From Planctomycetota bacterium (GTDB lineage Bacteria > Planctomycetota > UBA1135 > UBA2386): DNA of 50,121 nt. Both the position numbers and the translations under genes were made by a program. Shown in pieces: positions 7,594 through 15,322 of the stretch (its first letter is position 1; every line of letters starts with the position of its first letter). The notes beneath the pieces were generated by a model. That model had not been told where the DNA came from, did no database searches, and was given only the letters and a program-made list of their open reading frames with translations. The DNA lies in contig CANEYR010000024.1 of the NCBI GenBank assembly GCA_947444055.1, positions 1-50,121 on the forward strand. The letters are read 5' to 3'.

Positions 7594-8769
7594 TCACAGC
7601 AGCAGGCGAACGCCAGTCTTCTGGCGCGCTGCGAACAGTCGGTCTTCTTGCATCGCGCGCTGCATCACCGACTTGATGGTCGGCATCGCATCGTCGGTGA
7701 ACAGGATGAACACCTGTTGGATGAAGTCGATGCGCTTGATGAGGTGCCAGCCGTACTGGGTTTCAACAACGTCGCTGGTTTCGCCATCGCGCAGATTCCA
7801 CGCGGCGCGGCAAAGCGCGGCGGGCATGCGTTCGTCGTAGCGGTGCAGCCCTTGCAGGCGGCCGCCGTCCTTGGCAGTGCGCACATCGTCCGAGCGCGCG
7901 CGTGCCACTTCCGCAAAGTTGGCCCCATCGGGACTGAGCCGCGCCTTGACGTCCGCGATGCGAGCGTTGGCCAACCCCATGCGCTCCTCGTTGAGCAGCA
8001 GTCCCGTGCCAGCATCGCGGTGCTGGATCAGGATGTGTTCGATCGTGACCTGACCGCCAAAGGCGCGCGCGTTGGCGTTGAAGAAGTTCTGCAGCTGCGT
8101 GCGGTTGTAGTCACCGGGTTCGAGCAGTTCGAGGCAGCCCTGCAGCTCGGACACCATGCCGTGCATGAGTTGGAAGCGCGCCAGGTGGCCGTTGATCTGC
8201 GCCTGCGTCAGTTCGGTCGGACGACCGGCGGCCTTGCGATCGGCGAGGTAGGTGTCGAGCCAGCCCTGGAAGCTCCGCTTCAGCGCCTCGCTTTGCGCGG
8301 CCTCTAGTTTCTTGGCGTCGATCGAGGCTGCGAACGTCTGCTGCAGCGCTTCAAGATCGGCAAGGTGGCGAACCCAAGGCGCCATCAAGTCGGACTGCAG
8401 CATGCGGTGGATTTCGCCGCGTTTGGGCTGCTCAAGCAGCGCTTCCTTGAAGCCTGGGTGATGCCGCTTGTCGAGGTGATCGACGAGGTCGCCGAGGGTC
8501 AGCGTGCGCGCGCCGACGATCGCCACCGGCACGTCCTTGTCTTCGGGGTAGCGTCGCACCAAGTAGTGCGGCATCTCGGCCGCCGTGGTCGGCGCGGCCT
8601 CCACCGCCGGTGGGGGTGGGGTCACGGCCGGTGGCCGTTGGGTAACAGGCCGTTGGGTAACAGGCCGTTGGGTAACAGGCTCTTGGGTAACAGGCTCTTG
8701 GGGAACGGCGACGCCCGCGCCAAGCGCAGTCGAAAAGACGAGGCATGAAAACAGCAGCATCGATGGCAT
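7594..8769 (-). CDS. Exported PpiC/SurA-type peptidyl-prolyl isomerase
   Basis: The protein is 391 residues. The ATG at 8769 is preceded by GAGGAG ten bases upstream and gives a signal peptide (LLFSCLVFSTALGAGVA). Next comes a proline/threonine/glutamine-rich linker encoded by five 15-base repeats, then a SurA-like helical N-terminal region (about 75-235). A parvulin rotamase domain follows (TIEHILIQHRDAG, then FAEVARARSDD, then SDVVETQYGWHLIKR). It probably acts as a periplasmic or surface-anchored folding chaperone. Its promoter region faces the galactokinase gene. Confidence 0.88.
   Translation of the reverse strand: MPSMLLFSCLVFSTALGAGVAVPQEPVTQEPVTQRPVTQRPVTQRPPAVTPPPPAVEAAPTTAAEMPHYLVRRYPEDKDVPVAIVGARTLTLGDLVDHLDKRHHPGFKEALLEQPKRGEIHRMLQSDLMAPWVRHLADLEALQQTFAASIDAKKLEAAQSEALKRSFQGWLDTYLADRKAAGRPTELTQAQINGHLARFQLMHGMVSELQGCLELLEPGDYNRTQLQNFFNANARAFGGQVTIEHILIQHRDAGTGLLLNEERMGLANARIADVKARLSPDGANFAEVARARSDDVRTAKDGGRLQGLHRYDERMPAALCRAAWNLRDGETSDVVETQYGWHLIKRIDFIQQVFILFTDDAMPTIKSVMQRAMQEDRLFAARQKTGVRLLL
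8634..8708 (-). repeat. Five tandem 15-base repeats in the PpiC linker
   Basis: On the plus strand, three perfect copies of GGCCGTTGGGTAACA (8634-8678) are followed by two variants with GGCTCTT (8679-8708), the last also differing at two more sites. Each unit encodes the five residues VTQRP or VTQEP on the minus strand. The unit length is a multiple of three, so a change in copy number would alter linker length without shifting frame. Confidence 0.95.
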
Positions 8770-8942
8770 CGGCAGGGCACTCCTCTGTAGCTGGCAGCCT
8801 ATAGCACGAGTGTCCGCGGGCGTAACTTCGAGAACGGCTCGCAGACTTCCTTCGAGCGGTAGCGCGCGCGGCTTGAACGCGATTCGTCGGCCGAGTTCGA
8901 TGCGAGACGCGCGGTGACTGCACAACCGTTGCCCCGTTCGCC

Positions 8943-10127
8943 ATGACAGCCACGCCACGTTCCCGTCTGCTCGATGCTATCGGCGTGCGCTTTCGTGCCG
9001 ATTTCGGCGAGGCCCCGTTTCGCCGCTTCTTCGCGCCCGGGCGCATCAATTTGGTCGGGGCGCACCTCGACTACAACGGTGGCGACGTGCTGCCGATGGC
9101 GGTCGACCGCGGCATCTACCTCGCCATTCGCCCGCGCCGTGATGCGCGGCTGCGTTTGCGCAGTCTCGATCAGGGATTGACGGTCGACATCGAGGCCAAA
9201 GACGTGGGCGAACGCACGCGGCCGGAGCTCGGTTGGACGGGCTACCCACTCGGCGTCTGGCATGGCTTTCAGCAAAGCACCGGCATGCGCACCGGCTTCG
9301 ACGCGGTGTTTGCTGGCGACTTGCCGATGGCGTCTGGCCTGTCGTCGTCAGCGGCGATCGAGGTCGTCACCGCGTTAGCGCTCGATGCGTTGCACGGCAC
9401 CAAGTTGGAACGGCAGCAGTTGGCGTTGCTCGCCCACCGCGCCGAGACCGGGTTCGTCGGCGTGCGCTGCGGCATCATGGATCAGTTCGCGTCCGCACTC
9501 GGCCGCGCTGGCCAAGTGTTGTTGCTGCACTGCGCGGGACCGCGTTGGGAGCACGTTCCGTTCGATCCAAACGCGTGTGAAGTGCTCGTGCTCGACACCA
9601 AGAAGCCGCGACTGCTGGCCAAGAGTGGTTTCAACGAACGCGTCGCGCAGTGTGCGACGGCGCACGAGATCCTGCGCACGCACGTGCGGGACCTGCCGCA
9701 CCTGGCGCTCTATACGGTGGCGGATCTGGAGCAGAGCCGTTCGGCGATGGACGACCTGACGTTCCGGCGCGCGCGCCATGTGGTTACCGAGATGGAGCGC
9801 ACTCGCGATGGCGCGCGGGCTCTGCGCAGTCACGACTACGCCGCACTCGGGGCGTTGCTCAACGCCAGCCATCGCTCAACCGCCAGCGACTACGAAGTCA
9901 GCTGCGACGAGCTCGACGTGATCACGGCGGCGGCGCGCGCGTGCGAAGGCGTCTTTGGCGCGCGCCTCACCGGCGCTGGCTTTGGTGGCTGTGCGATTGC
10001 GCTGTTGCACCCGGGCGCGGCCGACGCCGTGCGCGCCCACGTGGCGCCGATCTATCGCGCTCGCTTTGGCAGCGAAGCTGGGTTTGACCTGCTGCGCAAC
10101 GGCACCGGCCCTTGCGAGATCACTTGA
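8943..10127 (+). CDS. galK: Galactokinase (GHMP kinase)
   Basis: This enzyme phosphorylates galactose to galactose-1-phosphate in the Leloir pathway. At 394 residues it is the usual length. Motifs are the sugar-binding signature PGRINLVGAHLDYNGG (about 36-51), the ATP loop LPMASGLSSSAAIEV (about 127-141), RCGIMDQFAS, and the C-terminal GARLTGAGFGGCAIAL. The galactokinase signature normally reads GEHTDYN. Here the glutamate is alanine and the threonine is leucine, while the histidine and aspartate are kept, so substrate preference may differ. Its stop overlaps the next start by one base (TGATG), beginning a three-gene coupled operon. Confidence 0.85.
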   Translation: MTATPRSRLLDAIGVRFRADFGEAPFRRFFAPGRINLVGAHLDYNGGDVLPMAVDRGIYLAIRPRRDARLRLRSLDQGLTVDIEAKDVGERTRPELGWTGYPLGVWHGFQQSTGMRTGFDAVFAGDLPMASGLSSSAAIEVVTALALDALHGTKLERQQLALLAHRAETGFVGVRCGIMDQFASALGRAGQVLLLHCAGPRWEHVPFDPNACEVLVLDTKKPRLLAKSGFNERVAQCATAHEILRTHVRDLPHLALYTVADLEQSRSAMDDLTFRRARHVVTEMERTRDGARALRSHDYAALGALLNASHRSTASDYEVSCDELDVITAAARACEGVFGARLTGAGFGGCAIALLHPGAADAVRAHVAPIYRARFGSEAGFDLLRNGTGPCEIT

Positions 10128-10645
10128 TGACGGTGTCGAAGCCCACGCTCGTGCTGCGCAGCGTCGTGCTGGCCGTTCTCGTGTGGCAGGCTGGTGCGGC
10201 AGCCACCATGCTCGCTCGGCACAGTTGGGCAAATGCCGACGTGGCGTGGAGCACGCGCCTGTTGGCGAGCACCGACGAACGTCTGCGCATGATGCTTGGT
10301 CCGGACGCCGAGACGCTGTTCGCCTTGCGCCTTGCTGCCGAGCCCGGCGCGATCTGGGTGCTGCAGAAGGTGGTGGGTCGCATCGAAGACGTGAAGTCGG
10401 TGGCAGAGTTCGAGCGCCTGGCCGCGCGCAACGGGCTCAACATCATGCTGGCGACGTTGAGCTATCCAGTGCCATGGTTGCTGGAGGTGCCGGAGCCCTT
10501 TGCTACCGTCGAGACCGAGGCGGCGAAGGGGCTGACGCTGCGTCTGTGTGTGCTGCCCGGCGATCTTGAGCCAGCGGCGCGGCCGGGCTGGCTCTGCGAG
10601 AAGACGACCACGCACTTCAAACTATGGCACTTCCAGAAGCCGTGA
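10127..10645 (+). CDS. Unknown protein with N-terminal membrane anchor
   Basis: This 172-residue protein has one hydrophobic segment near the N-terminus (LVLRSVVLAVLVWQAGAAATM). The rest is a soluble domain with no family I recognise. Start and stop overlap both neighbours by one base (TGATG at 10125-10129 and 10643-10647). It is therefore very likely co-translated with the galactokinase and with the following polytopic membrane protein, which suggests a joint role in sugar transfer or envelope glycan synthesis. Confidence 0.75.
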   Translation: MTVSKPTLVLRSVVLAVLVWQAGAAATMLARHSWANADVAWSTRLLASTDERLRMMLGPDAETLFALRLAAEPGAIWVLQKVVGRIEDVKSVAEFERLAARNGLNIMLATLSYPVPWLLEVPEPFATVETEAAKGLTLRLCVLPGDLEPAARPGWLCEKTTTHFKLWHFQKP

Positions 10646-12036
10646 TGCATGGCCTGCAAGTCGTCGCCGGCGCGATCCTCGCGCCGGCACTGCTTGGCTT
10701 CGGCTTGCTGCGGGCGCTCGGCGTGCCTGCCGAAACGGAGCGCCGCTGTGTGTTGGCACTGGCGTATCTGGTCGGTCACTTCGTGATGGCCCACGTCATC
10801 TACGTGTGGCTTGTGCTGGGGCAGCCGGTGCCGGGATGGTCGCTGTCGCTGTTCGCCGCGGCGGCAGGCGTGCTATTGCTGCGCGGTCGACCACGCGGCG
10901 TTGCCACCGGGCCGCGGGCAGCCACGAGCCCCTTGGTGTGGGTGCCGCTGCTGGTGCTCTGCCTGCTGTTCCTGGATGCCTTCTTCACCACCAACGTCGA
11001 TCCGATTCGCCGCAGTGACGAAGCGGAGATCTGGGCCAGCAAGGCGAAGGTGCTGTTCGCGACTCCGGGCTTCGACATCCGCCATCCGTTGCACTTCTTC
11101 GTGCAACACCCTGACTACCCGTTGCTCGATCCGCTGGTGCAGGTGCTGTCGTTTGCGAACGCCGGCGCGGTGCTGCACCACGAAAACCGCTTGCCGATCC
11201 AGATGTTCGCGTTGGCGCTGCTCGCCTTGTTGTCGGCGGCGTTGTCGCGGCGTGCGCATGGCTTGATTGGGAACCTGGCGCTGCTGGCGTTCGCCGGTTC
11301 GTCCTTCGCGTTCCAAGCCCCGACGGCCTACGCCGACACCATGCTGGCGTGCGCAACGCTGGCATGCGTCGATTGCCTGCTGCGCTGGCGCGAGTCAGGG
11401 AACGCCGCATGGTGGCGCGTCGGCTGCATTGCGATGGCGGCGATGCTGGCGACGAAGAACGAAGGTGCGATGTTGGCGGTGGTGGTGGTGTTCGTCTTCA
11501 CGTGCGATCAGGTGATCACGCGCGTCCGCAGGCCAAGGCTCAAGGACCTCGCGTGGCTGCTCGTACCTGGCAGCACCTTCGTGCTAGGCAGCGCGTTCAA
11601 CCGTTACTACGACCTGCGCAACGACCTGCTCGACCCCGCGGCCGGCGGCGGCAAGGGGCTGCTGGAACGCGTCGTCGGCCAGGTTCCGACGCATGCGCAG
11701 CCGGTTGCTGAGCACTACGGCGGCATGCTGATCGACGCCAACCTGCATCGCTTGCTGCCGCTGGCACTGTGTGCGGCGGTGCTGTTGCACGCGCTGCCGA
11801 TCTGGCGTCGCCAGGTGGCGGCCGGGGCCGTGCTGCCCGCCGCGACCTTCGCCCTCGCCACGCTCGGCTACATGACGGTGTTCGTTGGCACCCACAGCGA
11901 CGTGCATTGGCACCTAGGCACGGCCGCCGATCGCACGCTGCAGCACGTGCTGCCGCTCGCCGTGCTCGGCCTCTGTGCGTTGGTGTGGCCGCGGCCCACC
12001 ATTCACAGCAAACCACCGTCGACGCCGATCACCTGA
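10645..12036 (+). CDS. Polytopic membrane protein, GT-C glycosyltransferase-like
   Basis: The protein is 463 residues with about ten to eleven membrane segments. A loop after the early segments reads FFTTNVDPIRRSDEAEIWASKAKVLF. The acidic residues in a first extracytoplasmic loop, followed by W..KAK, resemble GT-C enzymes that use lipid-linked sugars. A later loop contains PTAYADTMLACATLA and ATKNEGAMLAV, also common in this class. The family is not certain. Starting at 10645 overlaps the previous stop by one base. The 3' end overlaps the convergent FabG-like gene by 34 bases. Confidence 0.7.
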   Translation: MHGLQVVAGAILAPALLGFGLLRALGVPAETERRCVLALAYLVGHFVMAHVIYVWLVLGQPVPGWSLSLFAAAAGVLLLRGRPRGVATGPRAATSPLVWVPLLVLCLLFLDAFFTTNVDPIRRSDEAEIWASKAKVLFATPGFDIRHPLHFFVQHPDYPLLDPLVQVLSFANAGAVLHHENRLPIQMFALALLALLSAALSRRAHGLIGNLALLAFAGSSFAFQAPTAYADTMLACATLACVDCLLRWRESGNAAWWRVGCIAMAAMLATKNEGAMLAVVVVFVFTCDQVITRVRRPRLKDLAWLLVPGSTFVLGSAFNRYYDLRNDLLDPAAGGGKGLLERVVGQVPTHAQPVAEHYGGMLIDANLHRLLPLALCAAVLLHALPIWRRQVAAGAVLPAATFALATLGYMTVFVGTHSDVHWHLGTAADRTLQHVLPLAVLGLCALVWPRPTIHSKPPSTPIT

Positions 12037-12740
12037 CCGGTGACGTAGCTCGCCGCCTCCGACGCCAAGAACGCGACCACCGCCGCCACCTCGTCAGGCT
12101 GCCCCGCGCGCTGCATCGGGATCTGCTGGAACATCTGTTCCGGCACGCCGGCGATCATCTCGGTTTGGATCAACCCAGGTGCGACCGCGTTCACGGTGAT
12201 GTTGCGTTTCGCCAGTTCGAGCGCGAGCGTCTTGGTCGCGCCGATGATGCCTGCCTTCGCCGCGGCGTAGTTGGCTTGCCCGCGGTTGCCGCGCAGTGCG
12301 GAGGCTGACGACAAGTTGATGATGCGGCCCCAACGCTGCTGCACCATCGGCATCACCAACGGCTTCGTCACGTGGAAGAAGCCATCCAGCGACGTGCGGA
12401 TGACGTCGTGCCACTGCTCGTCCGTCATCGCCGGGAACACCGCATCGCGCACGATGCCGGCGTTGTTGACGACGATGCCGATCGGCCGCGGATCGCGCAG
12501 CAACTGGGCGATGGCCAAGGCCGTGGCTTTGCCGTCGGCGACATCAAAACCCACCGCCTCGGCTTCCCCGCCGCCCTTGCGAATGGCCTCGACGACGGCC
12601 AGCGCCTGCTCTTTCCCGGTCCGGTAGTTGACGATCACCGGGTGCCCCATCGCGGCGAGGCGTTGGCAGATCGCGGCGCCGATGCCGCGGCTGCCCCCGG
12701 TGACGAGGGCGCGCCGGGTGCTGGTGGTGGAGGTCGTCAT
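12003..12740 (-). CDS. fabG: FabG-like 3-oxoacyl-ACP reductase (short-chain dehydrogenase)
   Basis: This NADPH-dependent reductase probably acts in fatty acid or polyketide elongation. It has 245 residues. The nucleotide loop is TGGSRGIGAAI (about 15-25), NNAG is at about 93-96, and catalytic Ser in LSSASA precedes YAAAK with the Tyr and Lys. The C-terminus reads AVAPGLIQTEM and ends in VTGQVIGVDGGLL, typical of FabG. No acyl carrier protein or other fab gene is adjacent, so a dedicated role in another pathway is possible. It is divergent from the DUF1552 gene. Confidence 0.88.
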   Translation of the reverse strand: MTTSTTSTRRALVTGGSRGIGAAICQRLAAMGHPVIVNYRTGKEQALAVVEAIRKGGGEAEAVGFDVADGKATALAIAQLLRDPRPIGIVVNNAGIVRDAVFPAMTDEQWHDVIRTSLDGFFHVTKPLVMPMVQQRWGRIINLSSASALRGNRGQANYAAAKAGIIGATKTLALELAKRNITVNAVAPGLIQTEMIAGVPEQMFQQIPMQRAGQPDEVAAVVAFLASEAASYVTGQVIGVDGGLL

Positions 12741-12818
12741 GGGGGCCTTATCACGGCAGCGCGGTGCCCGAGCAACAGCCTGAGCCTCAGGAGCCTTGGC
12801 GCGGCGGGCGTTTTCGCG

Positions 12819-14165
12819 ATGATGCGCACCATGCCCGCAATCCGCCACTTGGTGCTCGACCGGCGAACTCTGCTGCGCGGCGGTGTCGCTGCCTTGGCGT
12901 TGCCGTGGCTCGATGCGATGCAACCGGCTCTGGCGCGTCCCCGCGCCGCCGCACCGCGCTGCGTGTTCGTGTTCTCGCCCAACGGCATGAACATGGAACG
13001 TTGGCGACCCGAAGGGGAAGGCCGCGCCGCCAAGCTGCAAGGCTCGCTCGCCCCACTGCAAGCGCTGCGTGAGCGAGTGACCGTGTTCAGCGGCCTCACG
13101 ATCGATGGTGGGCGTGCGCACGGCGACGGCGCTGGCGACCACGCGCGCGCCGGGGCGTCGTATCTGACCTGTGCCCATCCGCGCAAAACGGGTGGCGCCG
13201 ACATCCACGTTGGCATCTCCGTCGATCAGGTGATCGCGGCTGCAATTGGCCAGGCGACGCCGTTCGCTTCCCTTGAGCTTGGCCTCGAGAAGGGGCAGTC
13301 AGCGGGCATTTGCGACTCGGGCTATTCGTGCGCCTACAGCAACAACATCAGCTGGCGCGGGCCGAACATTCCGGTGGCGAAGGAAGCCGAACCGAGAGCC
13401 GTGTTTGCGCGCCTGTTTGGCGACCCGCAGGCGGTGGAAGATCAGGTCGTGGCCGATCGGCAGCGGCAGCAGGATCGTTCGGTGCTCGATCTCGTGCGCG
13501 CCGATGCGAAGGCGCTGGCGGGGCGACTCGGTCCGATCGATCGGCAGAAGCTCGACCAGTATCTGCAATCGGTGCGCGAACTTGAGCAGCGCCTCGCGCG
13601 CGTCGAGGTGGTGCAGCCAGCGGTGCCGCTGCCGACGGGTTTGCTGGCGAGTGGCCAGGCCTATCCCGAGAAGCTGAGCCTGATGTACGAGCTGGTGGCG
13701 CTCGCCTTGGCGACCCAGCAATCGCGCGTCATCACGCTCATGCTCGGCAACGCCGGTAGCAACCGCAGCTACAAGTTCCTCGAGGTTCCCGAAGGGCATC
13801 ACGACCTCAGCCACCACGGCAAGAAGGCGGAGAAGCTCGACGCGATCGCGAAGATCAATCACTGGCAGGTCGAGCAGTTCGCCGCGTTCTTGCAGCGCTT
13901 GGCCAAGCAACAAGACGGCGAGCGCGACCTGCTCGCGCACAGCCTCATCCTCTTCGGCTCTGGCCTCGGCGATGGCGATCGGCACAACCACGACGACCTG
14001 CCCATGCTGCTCGCGGGCGAAGGTGTGGGTGCGGCCAAGGGGCGCGGGCATGTGGCATTGGCCAAGGACACGCCGATGGCGAATCTCTACCTCGCCGTCA
14101 TGCACGCGATGGCAGTGAAGGACGCCAAGTTTGCGGACAGCACCGAGGCGCTGGCTCTCGTCTAG
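12819..14165 (+). CDS. Exported DUF1552 protein
   Basis: The protein is 448 residues and begins with a Tat-like signal (LDRRTLLRGGVAALALPWLDA). It then follows the DUF1552 pattern: PRCVFVFSPNGMNMERW, ERVTVFSGLTIDGGRAHGDG, ADIHVGISVDQVIA, and NAGSNRSYKFLEVPEGHHDL with SHHG. It ends with LILFGSGLGDGDRHNHDDLP. The fold is related to alkaline phosphatase-like or DUF1501 proteins, but the biochemical role is unknown. In Planctomycetota and Myxococcota it usually sits beside a DUF1592/DUF1588/DUF1587 cytochrome-like gene; none is present here. Three in-frame ATGs (12819, 12822, 12831) compete as starts. Confidence 0.88.
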   Translation: MMRTMPAIRHLVLDRRTLLRGGVAALALPWLDAMQPALARPRAAAPRCVFVFSPNGMNMERWRPEGEGRAAKLQGSLAPLQALRERVTVFSGLTIDGGRAHGDGAGDHARAGASYLTCAHPRKTGGADIHVGISVDQVIAAAIGQATPFASLELGLEKGQSAGICDSGYSCAYSNNISWRGPNIPVAKEAEPRAVFARLFGDPQAVEDQVVADRQRQQDRSVLDLVRADAKALAGRLGPIDRQKLDQYLQSVRELEQRLARVEVVQPAVPLPTGLLASGQAYPEKLSLMYELVALALATQQSRVITLMLGNAGSNRSYKFLEVPEGHHDLSHHGKKAEKLDAIAKINHWQVEQFAAFLQRLAKQQDGERDLLAHSLILFGSGLGDGDRHNHDDLPMLLAGEGVGAAKGRGHVALAKDTPMANLYLAVMHAMAVKDAKFADSTEALALV

Positions 14166-14289
14166 GCCTGGGGGCGCGGGAACGGTTTCGGCCAACAGGG
14201 CCGCTATCGAAGGCTCCGCCCACATGACGGGCCAGCGCGACGGCGGCGAGGGGTGCCAAGGCGACGCGGAGTCTCTTTTGTGGCGATGA

Positions 14290-14318
14290 TTGACATAAAA
14301 CGTCACAAGTGCTATTAT
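14290..14318 (+). promoter_or_regulatory. Near-consensus sigma-70 promoter of parDE
   Basis: TTGACA at 14290-14295, a 17-base spacer and TATTAT at 14313-14318 place transcription start near 14325, about 23 bases before the parD ATG. It is the best promoter match I found in the window and is AT-rich compared with its surroundings. The antitoxin probably binds over it. Confidence 0.8.
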
Positions 14319-14347
14319 TCGGAAGAGCGAAACATCGCAATGCGACC

Positions 14348-14608
14348 ATGACCCGATCCATCAACCTGTCCCTGACCGACGAGCTGCGCGCCTTCCTCGA
14401 TCAGAACTCCGGCAACGGAACGTTGTTCTCCACACCAAGCGAGTTCGTGCGTGCCCTCATCCGCGAGAAGAAGGAGCGCCAGGAAGCCGCGGCGCTTCGC
14501 CACGCGATTCTGGACGGATACGACGACGCGATCCACGGGCGGACCGTCGCCTACAGCGGCGACCTTCGAGCGCTTCTCGCTGACCATCGAAAGCAGCGGC
14601 AGAACTGA
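14348..14608 (+). CDS. parD: ParD-like ribbon-helix-helix antitoxin
   Basis: This 86-residue protein has the ParD layout: an N-terminal DNA-binding strand and helices (TRSINLSLTDELRAFLDQ, then TPSEFVRALIREKKER). The C-terminal toxin-binding arm includes the helix AALRHAILDGYDDAIHG. It neutralises ParE and represses its own promoter just upstream. Its stop overlaps the toxin start by one base (TGATG). Confidence 0.9.
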   Translation: MTRSINLSLTDELRAFLDQNSGNGTLFSTPSEFVRALIREKKERQEAAALRHAILDGYDDAIHGRTVAYSGDLRALLADHRKQRQN

Positions 14609-14970
14609 TGCCGCGCGTCCACCTGACGAGAAGGGCCCTTCTCGACATCGATCAAATCGAGCGTTACTCGGTTGAGCGATGGGGCCAGCGAGTCGCTGAC
14701 ACCTACCTCGATGGGCTGAACGCCGCGCTGCAGCGGCTTGAAGAGAGCCCGGACCTGCTTCGGGAACGGCCAGATCAATCTCTGTTGCTGCACTTCTACA
14801 GCGTCCAGCAGCATGTGCTCGTCGCCGACGTGGTCGGCGAGCGCATCTACATCCTTTGCGTGTGGCACGGCAGCATGGATCTGGCCGGTCGGGTCACTGA
14901 CCTGGAGCCGCAGCTCATTCGTGAGGCTCAGGTGCTCCACGCGCGACTCATCGCCCAGGGTCGGAGCTAG
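14608..14970 (+). CDS. parE: ParE/RelE-family toxin
   Basis: This 120-residue protein of the RelE/ParE superfamily is recognised by RRALLDIDQIERYSVERWG, then AALQRLEESPDLLRERP, then YSVQQHVLVADVVGERIYIL. ParE members poison DNA gyrase; RelE members cut mRNA at the ribosome. The ParD partner favours ParE. It is slightly longer than usual at the C-terminus. It is translated together with the antitoxin through a one-base overlap. Confidence 0.88.
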   Translation: MPRVHLTRRALLDIDQIERYSVERWGQRVADTYLDGLNAALQRLEESPDLLRERPDQSLLLHFYSVQQHVLVADVVGERIYILCVWHGSMDLAGRVTDLEPQLIREAQVLHARLIAQGRS

Positions 14971-15147
14971 GGGCTCGGGCTAGCCGTCAACTTGCTGTTG
15001 GACGAGGTCGGGCTGGTTCTTCCCAGTGGTTCTACAACGGCAAGGCGGAGGAGCGTGGGCAGGTTGCCGAGTGCGCCTGCTCCATCGCTCGATCAGGGAT
15101 CACCCTGGCTAGCCCCAACCCGACGAAGACGGATCAGGATGAACGAG

Positions 15148-15222
15148 TGGTACGCCCGGCAGGATTCGAACCTGCGACCCTCGGTTCCGAAGACCGATGT
15201 TCTTCCGCTGAACTACGGGCGC
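15148..15222 (-). tRNA. tRNA-Arg (anticodon TCG)
   Basis: The minus strand folds as a complete cloverleaf. The acceptor stem is GCGCCCG pairing with CGGGCGT, the D arm GTTC/GAAC, and the anticodon stem TCGGT/ACCGA with loop CTTCGGA. The T arm is GCAGG/CCTGC with loop TTCGAAT, followed by discriminator A and an encoded CCA. The anticodon TCG reads CGN arginine codons. It lies between the ParDE module and a lower-GC stretch, a position where integrating elements often insert. Confidence 0.95.
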
Positions 15223-15322
15223 GTGTGGGCCGCAGAGGCTAGCCAAGGTTCCGACCACTGCCAACAACGGGTTGGGGGAGCGTGTGCGGATCAGGGCACG
15301 CCCGCCGAGGCATGCCCTCAGC

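Noticed and set aside
8634..8708. Repeat array considered as CRISPR
   Set aside because: The units are 15 bases, contiguous, without spacers, and encode an in-frame peptide linker.
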